Part shown: positions 54,970-63,622 of the stretch, in pieces
Position numbering within the stretch: position 1 is the stretch's first letter
How the letters are laid out: each line of letters starts with the position of its first letter
Origin: Microbacterium sp. VKM Ac-2923
GTDB taxonomy: Bacteria > Actinomycetota > Actinomycetes > Actinomycetales > Microbacteriaceae
Assembly (NCBI RefSeq): GCF_022815605.1
Contig: NZ_JALGRP010000001.1
Location: forward strand, 219,715 to 283,714
DNA: 64,000 nt
Direction of reading: 5' to 3'
Program-made: the position numbers and the translations under genes
The notes under the pieces: generated by a model
Databases searched by the model: none
What the model was told of the DNA's origin: nothing
The model's input: only the letters and a program-made list of their open reading frames with translations

Positions 54970-55370
54970 GGCAGCAACCAGAACGGGCAGCTGTGTGACG
55001 GTACGACCACCTTTTCCCACACGCCTCTGCAGATCAGTGCGCTCACGAACGTCAAACAGCTATCGGGGTGCAACGGAGACGACTGGCTGAACGACAACGG
55101 AATGGCGTTGAAGAACGACGGGACTGTCTGGACCTGGGGCTCGAATCTGGCCGGCCAACTCGGCGACGGCACCACCAATGACCGGCACTACCCCGGTCAG
55201 GTCGCGAACCTCAGCGGCGTGAAGGAGATCGCCGGTTCCATCGGAGCGGCCTACGCCTTGCTCGACGACGGACGCGTAGCCGCCTGGGCGAAGACGGGCA
55301 TCGACGGGATCGGGTATACCAGGACTCCGAAATTCTTCGCTCCCAGCCGGCCGGTTGCCAAGATTCGCGC
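54970..55370 (+). pseudogene. Truncated RCC1-repeat protein gene
   Basis: The frame reads GSNQNGQLCDGTTTF, LKNDGTVWTWGSNLAGQL, GDGTTNDRHYPGQV and ALLDDGRVAAW: two and a half RCC1 propeller repeats. There is no start codon or signal; the piece begins ~50 bp after the preceding gene, in the same frame. From about 55370 to the stop at 55506 the sequence no longer looks like RCC1. Composition is less GC-rich than the neighbours. A leftover of an acquired extracellular RCC1 protein. Confidence 0.75.
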
Positions 55371-55541
55371 CTCGTTGCACAACTGGCACCCCTCCGCGCG
55401 CTCTCCCTCATCACGGAGTGATGGCGCACCGACCGACATCGAAGGGCACCGGTCCGACGACCTTTCATCGGATCGCAGCTGTTCCACCGTCGAGTCACCG
55501 TCCTGACCTCACGCGGACTGGCGACGTCCGTTCCGGCGCTA

Positions 55542-56726
55542 TCAGGCCGCGCTGGGAGCCGAGATGATGTCGACGACCTCGCGAGCTCGAAACGCCATCA
55601 CGCCGGGTACCTCCCGCTGCTCCAGGATGCCCAGATCGGTGAGCTTCTTCACGGCGTTGCTGACCGCTTGGTAGGTGAGGCCCGTCGCGTCTCTCAGATT
55701 GGGAATGTTGACGAATGGGCGACCGATCAAGAGATCTGCGATGTCCCGAACCGCGCCCCTTGCGCCGGCAGCCCGGAGTCGCTCATGGTAATCCGTTTGG
55801 AGTTCGAGGAGCAGGCGGATCCGTTCGGCCGAGTCGACTGCAGAAGCCTCGATGCCTTCCGCGAAGAAGGCGACCCATGCGTCCCATTCCCCTGTGGAGC
55901 TGACCTGGGCGAGGAGATCCTGGTAAGACCCCCTCCGCTTCTCGAACCAGGGGGACACACTCAAGAGCCCTTCGGACAGCACCCCGAGGCCGACCAATTG
56001 CAGCACGATCAGCAAGCGCCCGATGCGGCCATTGCCGTCGTTGAAGGGGTGCAAGGTCTCGAACTGATGGTGGGTCAAAGCCGCGGCAACGATGGGATCG
56101 ATGCTGTCGTCAGCGCTCTGCATCCACGTCATGAGGTCTTGCACCCCGGATTCGAGCTGTGCGCCGCCGGGCATCGGGATGAAGCGAGCGTCAGTCACGC
56201 GGCCGCCACGGCTGCCGATGACCACCTGGATCCGTCGGATCCGACCAGCCTCGTCGGTGTCGGCAGACGTCCCCTGAACGAGCGTTCGGTGAAGATCGCA
56301 GAGCAACCCGACCGTCACAGCGCGTTGTTGCTGGACCCATCGGAAGCCGTTCTCCGCCGCGCTCACATAGTTGAGTACCTCGTTCAGGGCTGCCGACCGT
56401 TCGCTCCCCTGCATGACGTCAGCGGCGAGAACGTCCTCCAGAGGTGCATACGTGCCCTCCAGTGCCGACGTACTCTGCGCCTCTCTGCGGAGCGTTGGTT
56501 GGCGGAGCAGGCCCGGGTTGATCACGAGGAGTGAACCCTGCTGCAGACGGCCAAGTGCACGGTTGGCCCGCGCCACCCGGTTCCAGGTGGCCGTGCTCAG
56601 CGTTGGTGGAGCGCTGAGCGGGTGTGCGGCGAAGGCGACATGCTCGTAGTGCTCGCCTCTCCCGTCCGTTCCCGTGATCGGAAGAAGCGCGCCGATCGGA
56701 CTTGTCGCGAAGCGTGAGCGGTGCAT
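55542..56726 (-). CDS. Fic-family protein (class II) with C-terminal winged helix
   Basis: 394 residues. N-terminal inhibitory helix motif TSALEG (Thr86...Glu90-Gly91), central Fic core with HPFNDGNGRIGR (His226), and a C-terminal winged-helix domain (DATGLTYQAVSNAVKKLTDLG). Likely AMPylates a target protein, with auto-inhibition by Glu90; the wHTH suggests it also binds DNA. A strong palindrome lies 40 bp upstream of its start. Lower GC than flanks and next to a broken gene, so probably acquired. Confidence 0.9.
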   Translation of the reverse strand: MHRSRFATSPIGALLPITGTDGRGEHYEHVAFAAHPLSAPPTLSTATWNRVARANRALGRLQQGSLLVINPGLLRQPTLRREAQSTSALEGTYAPLEDVLAADVMQGSERSAALNEVLNYVSAAENGFRWVQQQRAVTVGLLCDLHRTLVQGTSADTDEAGRIRRIQVVIGSRGGRVTDARFIPMPGGAQLESGVQDLMTWMQSADDSIDPIVAAALTHHQFETLHPFNDGNGRIGRLLIVLQLVGLGVLSEGLLSVSPWFEKRRGSYQDLLAQVSSTGEWDAWVAFFAEGIEASAVDSAERIRLLLELQTDYHERLRAAGARGAVRDIADLLIGRPFVNIPNLRDATGLTYQAVSNAVKKLTDLGILEQREVPGVMAFRAREVVDIISAPSAA

Positions 56727-56766
56727 GGCTCCCTTTCAAGCGCAGTTGACTCCGCCGCGCTGATAG

Positions 56767-56790
56767 TCAAGTAAATCGCGATCTACTTGA
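56767..56790. promoter_or_regulatory. Near-perfect palindrome upstream of fic
   Basis: TCAAGTA (56767-56773) and TACTTGA (56784-56790) flank the inner palindrome ATCGCGAT (56775-56782): 24 bp with symmetry broken at only one position pair. AT-rich flanks. A likely operator for the fic promoter. Confidence 0.6.
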
Positions 56791-57213
56791 AGCTACAACG
56801 ATGTTATTAAAGTCGAAATCAATCCTGCGGCCACTCAGGGTGTCGACATGGTCTCGCGCGCCCCCAACGAGAGAAAACCGCGACTGCGCCCGCGGCATCC
56901 GCCCCGGCCCCGTCGCCGGCAACTTTGCCGCGGGACGCAAGTGGCCGATCTCGGGCGTGAGGGACTCCCGCTCCGGGCGACCAAAATGCGCGCTTCCCCC
57001 GGAAGTCCTCCCGCAGTCATCTCTGCCGCAGTGCCATCGCGTCGATGCCCCAAAACCTCCGGCGAAGTTCTCCCCGGCGCGTCGTCAGAAGCCTCGAGGG
57101 GCTGAGCCCCGGGAGATCAGCCGAACGGGGATCTGTCTTCGGGGGAGGTCCTTCCGGCGGCGTCCCGCACGACGAGCGAGAACACCGTCTCCACCGCGGG
57201 TTCGACGCGGATC
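56791..57213. other. Intergenic stretch without recognisable gene
   Basis: About 420 bases between the fic operator and the 3' end of the DeoR gene. AT-rich for the first ~30 bases, then GC-rich. Open frames have no ribosome binding sites and no recognisable sequence. Nothing else seen. Confidence 0.5.
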
Positions 57214-58020
57214 TTACGGCGTGAGCACCGTCACGCCCGCCTCCGCCAGCGCCGCCGCCAGATCGGGGGACGGTGGGGCATCGGTGACGAGGTAGTCCGC
57301 CCTCTCGAGCGGAGTCACCTGCGCGAACAGCCGGCGGTCGAGTTTGCTCGAGTCGGCGAGGATGACGGTGCGATCGGCGCGTTGAATCATCTCGCTCATC
57401 ATCGTGGCGTCGCCGAGATTGCTCGTGGAGTACCCCGATGCATCGACCGCACCGACGGCGATGAGGGCGTAGTCGCAGCGGATGTCGACCTCGGTGGTGT
57501 TCGAGGTCATCGCGAGGGTGACCGGGCCGGTCGTCGCCTGCGTGATGGTGCGGACGGCGCCGCCGAAGATGAAGAGGTCGCGGAAGACGGTGGGGGAGAT
57601 CTCCGCGGGAATGCGCAGGTTGTTGGTCGCGATCGTCAGGTTGCGGTGGTTGCGCAGCGCGCGGGCGACGGCGAGCGTCGTCGTCCCGGCGTTGAGCATC
57701 AGAACCGAGCCGTCTTCGACCAGGTCGACGGCCAGGGCGGCGATGCGTTCCTTCTCGGAGATCTGCATCTGCAACCGGACGTCGAGACCCCGGTCGCGGC
57801 CGGGCACCGACATCGCACTCACCGCTCCTCCGTGCGTGCGCACGACGATCCCCTCTCGGTCGAGTTGATCGAGGTCGCGGCGAACGGTGTCGATGGAGAC
57901 ACCGAAGTGCGAGGCGAGATCGACGACGGTGACCTGCCCGGATTCGGCGACGTATGCGGCGAGCTCGGCCTTCCGCCCGGCCGGCAGGCGCCTCTTCGTC
58001 GTCACTGTGGCTGCGTCCAT
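57214..58020 (-). CDS. DeoR-family regulator of the sugar operon
   Basis: 268 residues from ATG 58020. N-terminal DeoR HTH (VTVVDLASHFGVSIDTVRRDLDQL), C-terminal DeoRC sugar-phosphate sensor domain (MLNAGTTTLAVARAL, GGAV, DYALIAVGAVDASG). Divergent from the ABC-transporter operon and almost certainly its repressor. Two copies of AGCACGG, 32 bp apart (58043-58049 and 58075-58081), in the shared promoter region are possible half-sites. Confidence 0.9.
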   Translation of the reverse strand: MDAATVTTKRRLPAGRKAELAAYVAESGQVTVVDLASHFGVSIDTVRRDLDQLDREGIVVRTHGGAVSAMSVPGRDRGLDVRLQMQISEKERIAALAVDLVEDGSVLMLNAGTTTLAVARALRNHRNLTIATNNLRIPAEISPTVFRDLFIFGGAVRTITQATTGPVTLAMTSNTTEVDIRCDYALIAVGAVDASGYSTSNLGDATMMSEMIQRADRTVILADSSKLDRRLFAQVTPLERADYLVTDAPPSPDLAAALAEAGVTVLTP

Positions 58021-58250
58021 GCCGTCATCTCTAGCACAGAGCAGCACGGGAAGCCGCATGAATTCCGGAAAAACAGCACGGAACAGCAGCAAAACCGCGA
58101 CTTCTGCGTCTCTAAGCGCACTTCCGTGCCGCAATAGTCACGAATCTGCATCGGGCGCTTGACCACTCCGGCACAGGAGCGCATACTCATGCTTAAAGAT
58201 GCAAGAACGCGCAGAACAGCGCGAAATGCAGCAGATCTCAACGAGGAGAA

Positions 58251-59546
58251 ATGATGGACAACAGCGGGCGTCGGCGTCGGAACGCCATCAAGCTCGTCGG
58301 TGTCGCAGCAGCGGCCACGACCCTCCTGGCGATGGCGGGGTGCTCGTCGAGCGGCTCCGCTCCCGCCGCAGACGGAGACGTCACGATCGAGTTCGCCCAG
58401 TGGTGGGAGCCCGAGCTCGGCGATGGCGAGTTCCGCGGTCTCATGGACCAGTTCGAGCAGGAGAACCCCGGCATCAAGGTCGACCTCGTCAGCGGCCCCT
58501 ACGCCTCGACCAAGGAGCAGCTCTTCGCCGGGGCCGCGTCCGGAACCATGCCCGACGTCGTCGGTCTCGACGGCGCGTGGGTCAGCGACTTCGCCAACCA
58601 GGGCGTGATCGCCGACCTGACGCAGCTCATGAGCGAGGCGGGATACGACGACAGCCAACTCGCCAGCCAGATCCAGGTCGACGGCAGCACGTACATGATC
58701 CCGGTCGTCAACTTCGTCTACCCCATGTTCACGAACGACGCGTTACTGGCGCAGGCGGGCGTCAGCGCACCACCGTCGACGCGCAGCGAGTTCGCCGACG
58801 CGGCCAAGAAGATCAAGGCGCTCGGCACCGACGCGTCGGGCTGGGTCCTGCCGCTGTCGCTCGAGGCTCCCAACGGCGTCCAGAACGACGTCATGTCGTG
58901 GGCATGGGCCTCGGGCGGGTCGATGCTCAAGGACGGCCAGCCCGATCTCACCAATGCCGATGTGACCTCGGCCACCGACTTCATCCAGCAGCTCTGGAAA
59001 GACGGAGTGATCGCGCCCGGATCCTTCACGATGAAGGAGCAGGACAAGGTCGAGGAGTTCACCAACGGTCGGGTCGGCATGATGATCGACTCGCTCGCGC
59101 ACATCAACCTCATCCGCGAGTCCAACCCCGACCTGACCTTCTCGATCTCGGCGATCCCCGCCGAGGACGGCTTCTCGGGTGAACGCGGCATCCCCTACGC
59201 CTCGTGGGGCATCGGCGTGGCCGAGAACTCCGAGCACAAGGACGCCGCGTTCAAGCTGGTGCAGTTCCTGATGGGCACCGACGTCAACAGCGAACTGTCG
59301 ACGATGGCCAAGGCGTTCCCCGGCAACACCGAGAGCGTGCCGACCTTCGTCGAGGACGACGAGCTGTTCAAGACCGCGTTCGAGATCTACAAGGACGGCT
59401 ACCCCGCGAACGAGTTCACGGGTCTCCCCGTCGCCGAGGAGCTCATGCGCCAGTTCGGCACCCAGTTCCAGGCAGCGCTGGACGGTCAGCAGTCGATGAG
59501 CGACGCGCTGAAGAAGACGCAGGACGAATGGACGTCGGAGTTCTGA
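58251..59546 (+). CDS. ABC sugar-transporter solute-binding lipoprotein
   Basis: 431 residues (family CUT1, SBP_bac_1). Lipobox AMAGC at Cys ~31; mature part begins with ITIEFAQWWEPELGDGEF-like sequence, ADMPDVVGLDGAW region and GIPYASWGIGVAENSEHKDAA. AACGAGGAGAA precedes the ATG ATG start. Captures a sugar outside for the following two permeases; no ATPase is encoded here, so it probably uses a shared MsiK/MalK-type ATPase. Substrate unknown. Confidence 0.92.
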   Translation: MMDNSGRRRRNAIKLVGVAAAATTLLAMAGCSSSGSAPAADGDVTIEFAQWWEPELGDGEFRGLMDQFEQENPGIKVDLVSGPYASTKEQLFAGAASGTMPDVVGLDGAWVSDFANQGVIADLTQLMSEAGYDDSQLASQIQVDGSTYMIPVVNFVYPMFTNDALLAQAGVSAPPSTRSEFADAAKKIKALGTDASGWVLPLSLEAPNGVQNDVMSWAWASGGSMLKDGQPDLTNADVTSATDFIQQLWKDGVIAPGSFTMKEQDKVEEFTNGRVGMMIDSLAHINLIRESNPDLTFSISAIPAEDGFSGERGIPYASWGIGVAENSEHKDAAFKLVQFLMGTDVNSELSTMAKAFPGNTESVPTFVEDDELFKTAFEIYKDGYPANEFTGLPVAEELMRQFGTQFQAALDGQQSMSDALKKTQDEWTSEF

Positions 59547-59560
59547 TCCGACCCCGAACC

Positions 59561-59598
59561 GGGATGCCGCACCGCCCCCACGCGCGGTGCGGCATCCC
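59561..59598 (+). terminator. Intercistronic hairpin after the binding-protein gene
   Basis: Perfect 14-bp stem GGGATGCCGCACCG / complement with a 10-nt loop, no U-tract, between the binding protein and permease genes. Probably a partial terminator or mRNA-stabilising hairpin giving more binding protein than permease. Confidence 0.65.
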
Positions 59599-59619
59599 GC
59601 TCATCGAAAGCCGCTCATC

Positions 59620-60549
59620 ATGACCATGCGCACCCTCACACCCCCCGACACCGAGGTGATCGTCACCGGACGACCGCTCTCGCGCCGTACCCGCCAGCTC
59701 CGCAAGGCCGGCGAGGCCTACGTCTTCCTGTCGCCGACGCTCATCCTGCTGTTCGTCCTCATGATCGTCCCGATCGTGATGGTGATCGGCTACTCGTTCC
59801 AGGACAACGTCATCCTGAACAAGAGCCCCGAGGTCGTGGGCGTCGCCAACTACGTCACGATCCTCACCGACCCGGGCTTCTGGAAGGCGACGGGCAACAC
59901 CCTCTTCTTCACGCTCACCAGCGTCGCGGCACACCTCGTGCTCGGCCTCTCGTTCGCGCTTCTGCTGAACAGCCGTCTCATCGGCGCGGTCCCCCGTGCG
60001 ATCTTCCGCGGCCTCTACGTGCTGCCGTGGCTGTTCACCGTCGCCGTGATCGCGGTGCTCTGGCGCATGCTGCTCGCCCCCAACGGCATCGTGAACTTCC
60101 TGCTCAACACCGACATCGAATGGCTCGCCTCCCCGGCGCTCGCCCTCGGCACCGTGACCTTCATCAACATCTGGGCGGGCTACCCCTTCTTCATGGTGAG
60201 CCTGCTCGCAGGGCTCCAGGGCATCCCGAGCGACCTGTACGAAGCGGCGACGGTCGACGGCGCCAGCCCCGTCCAGCGCTTCTGGAATGTCACGATCCCG
60301 CAGCTGCGCCCCATCATCGTCAGCCTCGTGCTGCTCGACCTCATCTGGACGTCGCAGCAGTTCGCGCTCATCTGGCTGACCACGGGCGGCGGTCCCATCG
60401 ACGTCACCGAGATGCTCAGTACCTACACCTACAAGCTCGCATTCGCGAAGTACGACTTCTCGATGGCCTCCACCTCAGCGGTGCTGGTCCTGGCGATGTC
60501 GATGATCATCGCGGTGCTCTACGTCCGCCAGCAGAAGGCGAGGGACTGA
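59620..60549 (+). CDS. ABC sugar permease, MalF/UgpA type
   Basis: 309 residues, six membrane segments; EAA loop LYEAATVDGASPVQRFWNVT near residue 205. The start ATG 59620 or 59626. Forms the inner-membrane channel with the next gene product. Confidence 0.92.
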   Translation: MTMRTLTPPDTEVIVTGRPLSRRTRQLRKAGEAYVFLSPTLILLFVLMIVPIVMVIGYSFQDNVILNKSPEVVGVANYVTILTDPGFWKATGNTLFFTLTSVAAHLVLGLSFALLLNSRLIGAVPRAIFRGLYVLPWLFTVAVIAVLWRMLLAPNGIVNFLLNTDIEWLASPALALGTVTFINIWAGYPFFMVSLLAGLQGIPSDLYEAATVDGASPVQRFWNVTIPQLRPIIVSLVLLDLIWTSQQFALIWLTTGGGPIDVTEMLSTYTYKLAFAKYDFSMASTSAVLVLAMSMIIAVLYVRQQKARD

Positions 60550-60550
60550 C

Positions 60551-61450
60551 ATGGCCCTGACCACCCCCGCGCGTCCGCGCGTCACGAGCCCTCCGGCGCG
60601 GCGCCGCGGAACCACCACCGTCGCTCGTCGCCGACTCGCCAAGACCGGCGTGTTCATCGGCCTCCTGCTCGGAGCGGTCTTCGCCGCCGGCCCCGTGCTG
60701 TGGATGCTGTCGAGCTCGTTCAAATCGAACACGCAGATCTTCGAACTGCCCCCGCGACTGGTCACCGAGACCTTCTCGTTCGACGCGTACGTCGCGATCT
60801 TCACCAACCCCGAGACCGTGCGCTTCTTCATCAACAGCTACGTCGTCGCGGGAGCGGTCACGATCCTGACGTTGCTGGTGGCCATCCAGGCGGCCTACGC
60901 GTTCAGCCGGTTCGAGTTCCGCGGCAAGCGCATCGTCAACGTGATCATCGTGAGCGTCCAGGCGGTGCCGCCGATCACGCTGCTCATCCCGTACTTCGGT
61001 CTCATGGTGGGACTCGGGCTCTACAACACCTACCCGGGCCTCATCTTCACCTACATGGTGTTCACGCTGCCCTACGCGATCATCATGATGACCGGGTACT
61101 TCAACACCCTGCCGAAAGAGCTCGACGAGGCCGTCCGTGTCGACGGCGCCGGCTCCTTCACCGCGCTGTGGCGGGTGCTCGTGCCGATCTCCATCCCGGG
61201 CATCGTCTCGGTGGGCATCTACACCTTCATGATCGCGTGGAACGAGTTCCTCTTCGCGCTGACCCTCACGCGCACCATCGACATGCGCACCGTGCCGATC
61301 GGCATCCAGTTGCTCATGGGGCAGCACTCGTACGAGTGGAACCAGATCATGGCGATGAGCATCCTCGGCTCGATCCCGGTGCTGCTGCTCTTCCTCTTCT
61401 TCCAGCGCTTCTTCATCAGCGGCCTCACGGCCGGCTCGGTGAAGAGCTAG
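60551..61450 (+). CDS. ABC sugar permease, MalG/UgpE type
   Basis: 299 residues, six membrane segments; EAA loop LDEAVRVDGAGSFTALWRVL near residue 195 and a typical FxxSFK-like SSSFKSNTQIF after the first segment. Begins two bases after the preceding stop. Confidence 0.92.
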   Translation: MALTTPARPRVTSPPARRRGTTTVARRRLAKTGVFIGLLLGAVFAAGPVLWMLSSSFKSNTQIFELPPRLVTETFSFDAYVAIFTNPETVRFFINSYVVAGAVTILTLLVAIQAAYAFSRFEFRGKRIVNVIIVSVQAVPPITLLIPYFGLMVGLGLYNTYPGLIFTYMVFTLPYAIIMMTGYFNTLPKELDEAVRVDGAGSFTALWRVLVPISIPGIVSVGIYTFMIAWNEFLFALTLTRTIDMRTVPIGIQLLMGQHSYEWNQIMAMSILGSIPVLLLFLFFQRFFISGLTAGSVKS

Positions 61451-61482
61451 CCACCCGACCCCACCCAACAAGGAGAATCTCC

Positions 61483-62346
61483 GTGCTCTACACCGGCAAG
61501 TCCATCCTCGACGTGGCGAACGCCCACAGCTTCGCCATCCCGGCCTTCAACATCAGCGATTGGGCGATGTTCACCGGGATCATGGACATCAGCGAAGAGA
61601 AGTCCGCTCCGGTCATCATCGCCGTCCACCCCGACGAACTGTCGCACATCACCGCCGACCTCATCCCGGCGATGCACGCCCGCGCGCACCGCTCGAGCGT
61701 GCCCGTCGCGATCCACTGGGACCACGGCGGAACGTACGAGCAGATGATCACGGCGATCCAGGCGGGATTCACCTCGGTCATGATCGATGCCTCGCTCGAG
61801 CCGTTCGAGCAGAACGTCGCCCTCACCCGGAAGGTCGTCGAGGCCGCGCACGCGGTCGGCGTGCAGGTCGAGGGCGAGCTCGGCACCATCGGCGCGAACG
61901 ACAGCTACGGCGAGTCGGGCGCGGCCGAGATCATCTACACGAACGTCGATGACGCGGTCCGCTTCGTCGAGCAGACCGGTGTCGACAGCCTCGCGATCGC
62001 CATCGGCACCTCGCACGGTCTCTACCCGGCCGAGAAGAGCCCGGAGCTGCGTCACGACCTGCTCGAGCAGATCAAGGCCGCGGTCGGCATCCCCCTCGTG
62101 CTTCACGGCGGGTCGAGCAACCCGGATGCCGAGCTCCGCCGCGCGGTCGAGCTGGGCGTGAACAAGATCAACATCTCCAGCGACATCAAGGTGGCCTATC
62201 ACGACCGCATGCGCGAGATCCTCGGCACCGACCGGCGCCTGCGCGAACCCAACGCGATCCAGCCCGAGCCCATCGCCGCGATGAAGATCACCGCGGCCGA
62301 GAAGATCGACCTGTTCGGCGCCGCCGGCAAGGCCGACCTCTACTGA
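61483..62346 (+). CDS. Class II (zinc) fructose/tagatose-bisphosphate-type aldolase
   Basis: 287 residues, GTG start with AAGGAGAATCTCC. Zinc ligands in HWDHGG, GTSHGLYP and LHGGSSNP; VEGELGTIG supplies the conserved Glu; KINISSDIKVAY is the phosphate-binding end. Cleaves a ketose (bis)phosphate to dihydroxyacetone phosphate and an aldehyde. Exact substrate set by the operon's unknown sugar. Confidence 0.9.
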   Translation: MLYTGKSILDVANAHSFAIPAFNISDWAMFTGIMDISEEKSAPVIIAVHPDELSHITADLIPAMHARAHRSSVPVAIHWDHGGTYEQMITAIQAGFTSVMIDASLEPFEQNVALTRKVVEAAHAVGVQVEGELGTIGANDSYGESGAAEIIYTNVDDAVRFVEQTGVDSLAIAIGTSHGLYPAEKSPELRHDLLEQIKAAVGIPLVLHGGSSNPDAELRRAVELGVNKINISSDIKVAYHDRMREILGTDRRLREPNAIQPEPIAAMKITAAEKIDLFGAAGKADLY

Positions 62347-62353
62347 TCGGACG

Positions 62354-63607
62354 GTGATCGGCGTCATGGCAGAAGACCTCGTCCTCGGGCTCGGCGGCAC
62401 CGTCGACTACGAGATCCGGTGGGATGCCGCGGTGCTCTCCGCCCTCGCGCGGGAGCACGGCATCCACCTCGGGGAGCTGACCACCACGACGCCGATCATC
62501 GACGAGCGCGCCCTCGTCGTCACGGTGCTCGCCTTCCTCGCCACCGGCGGGGGAGGCGAGCGCTTCGTGCTGTCGTCGGAGATCGTCGAGCGCTTCGCGT
62601 CGCACTTCGCCGTCGAGGTCACCCTCGGGGGCACGGGGGTGCGGGCGGGGATCGCGCTCGACCGCATCGGCGTTCCGACGGTGCAGCATCTTGTGAGCAT
62701 CGACGACAACGTGCGTCGGCTCCTTCCCGCCTCGATGCGTGTCGTCTCGTCCGCAACGCACGACACCCTCGACCCGCACCTGATCGTGCAGTACCCCGAG
62801 GGCACCACGGTCCACCTCACGGATGCGGCGGTGACCGCCCCGGCATCCAATCGCCTGATCTTCGCGAACGACGCCCCCAACCGCGAGATGGCGATCGCCG
62901 ACGACCTCGGGGACGCGCTCGCCCACGCGGCGGCCTTCCTCGTCTCGGGTTTCAACACGATGCAGGATGCCGCCCTGCTCGAGCGGCGTCTCGTCGACCT
63001 CGAAGCGGCGATGCGGCGTCTTCCCGCCGACGCGCTCGTCTACTACGAGGACGCCGGGTTCTATCAACGGGAGCTGTCGATGCGCGTGCGCGCGCGACTG
63101 CTCGACCGCATCGACGTGTACGGAATGAACGAGGACGAGCTGCAGGAGTACCTCTCCCGTCCGGTCGACCTGCTCTCGCCCGACGACGTCGTCGTCGCTC
63201 TCGCCGAGGTGCACGGTCTCATCCCCGCCCCGGCGCTCGTGGTGCACACGAAGTACTGGGCCATCGCGGTCGGCCCCACCGCCGTCCGGCATCGGGTGGG
63301 CCTGGAGAGCGCGGTGCGCACGGCCGCTGCACGCTACCGGTTAGGTGACGCCTGCACGGCCGCCGACCTCGACGACACCGCGCGGCTCCCGCGCCATGGT
63401 GGCGGCGCGGCCGTCGTCGCGGCGGCCGAGAGCAGGCTCAGCGCGGCCGGCGTGCCCGCCTACGTGGTCGACACCGCGCACCCCACCACGATCGGCCTGG
63501 GCGACACGTTCGTCGGAGGCTTCCTCGCAGCCGTCCCCGCGGCCGCGCGGATCGCGACCGCTGCAGCCCTGGAGCGCGCGCTCGACGCCGCGTCGACCGC
63601 GCGCTGA
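62354..63607 (+). CDS. ADP-dependent phosphofructokinase/glucokinase family protein
   Basis: 417 residues (GTG 62354, or ATG 62366). Ribokinase-like fold: early GLGGTVDYEI, LGGTGVRAGIALDRIG (sugar site), FANDAPNRE, VYGMNEDEL (NxxE motif), and the catalytic GLGDTFVGGF near residue 378. The pattern matches the ADP-specific kinase family best known from archaea and vertebrates. Seven bases after the aldolase stop, so the last operon gene; presumably phosphorylates the imported sugar before aldol cleavage. Confidence 0.8.
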   Translation: MIGVMAEDLVLGLGGTVDYEIRWDAAVLSALAREHGIHLGELTTTTPIIDERALVVTVLAFLATGGGGERFVLSSEIVERFASHFAVEVTLGGTGVRAGIALDRIGVPTVQHLVSIDDNVRRLLPASMRVVSSATHDTLDPHLIVQYPEGTTVHLTDAAVTAPASNRLIFANDAPNREMAIADDLGDALAHAAAFLVSGFNTMQDAALLERRLVDLEAAMRRLPADALVYYEDAGFYQRELSMRVRARLLDRIDVYGMNEDELQEYLSRPVDLLSPDDVVVALAEVHGLIPAPALVVHTKYWAIAVGPTAVRHRVGLESAVRTAAARYRLGDACTAADLDDTARLPRHGGGAAVVAAAESRLSAAGVPAYVVDTAHPTTIGLGDTFVGGFLAAVPAAARIATAAALERALDAASTAR

Positions 63608-63622
63608 CCGCGAGAGAGCCCC

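Noticed and set aside
56801..57295. 164-residue plus-strand frame between fic and deoR
   Set aside because: No ribosome binding site, Arg/Pro-rich noise, and it runs into the antisense of deoR.
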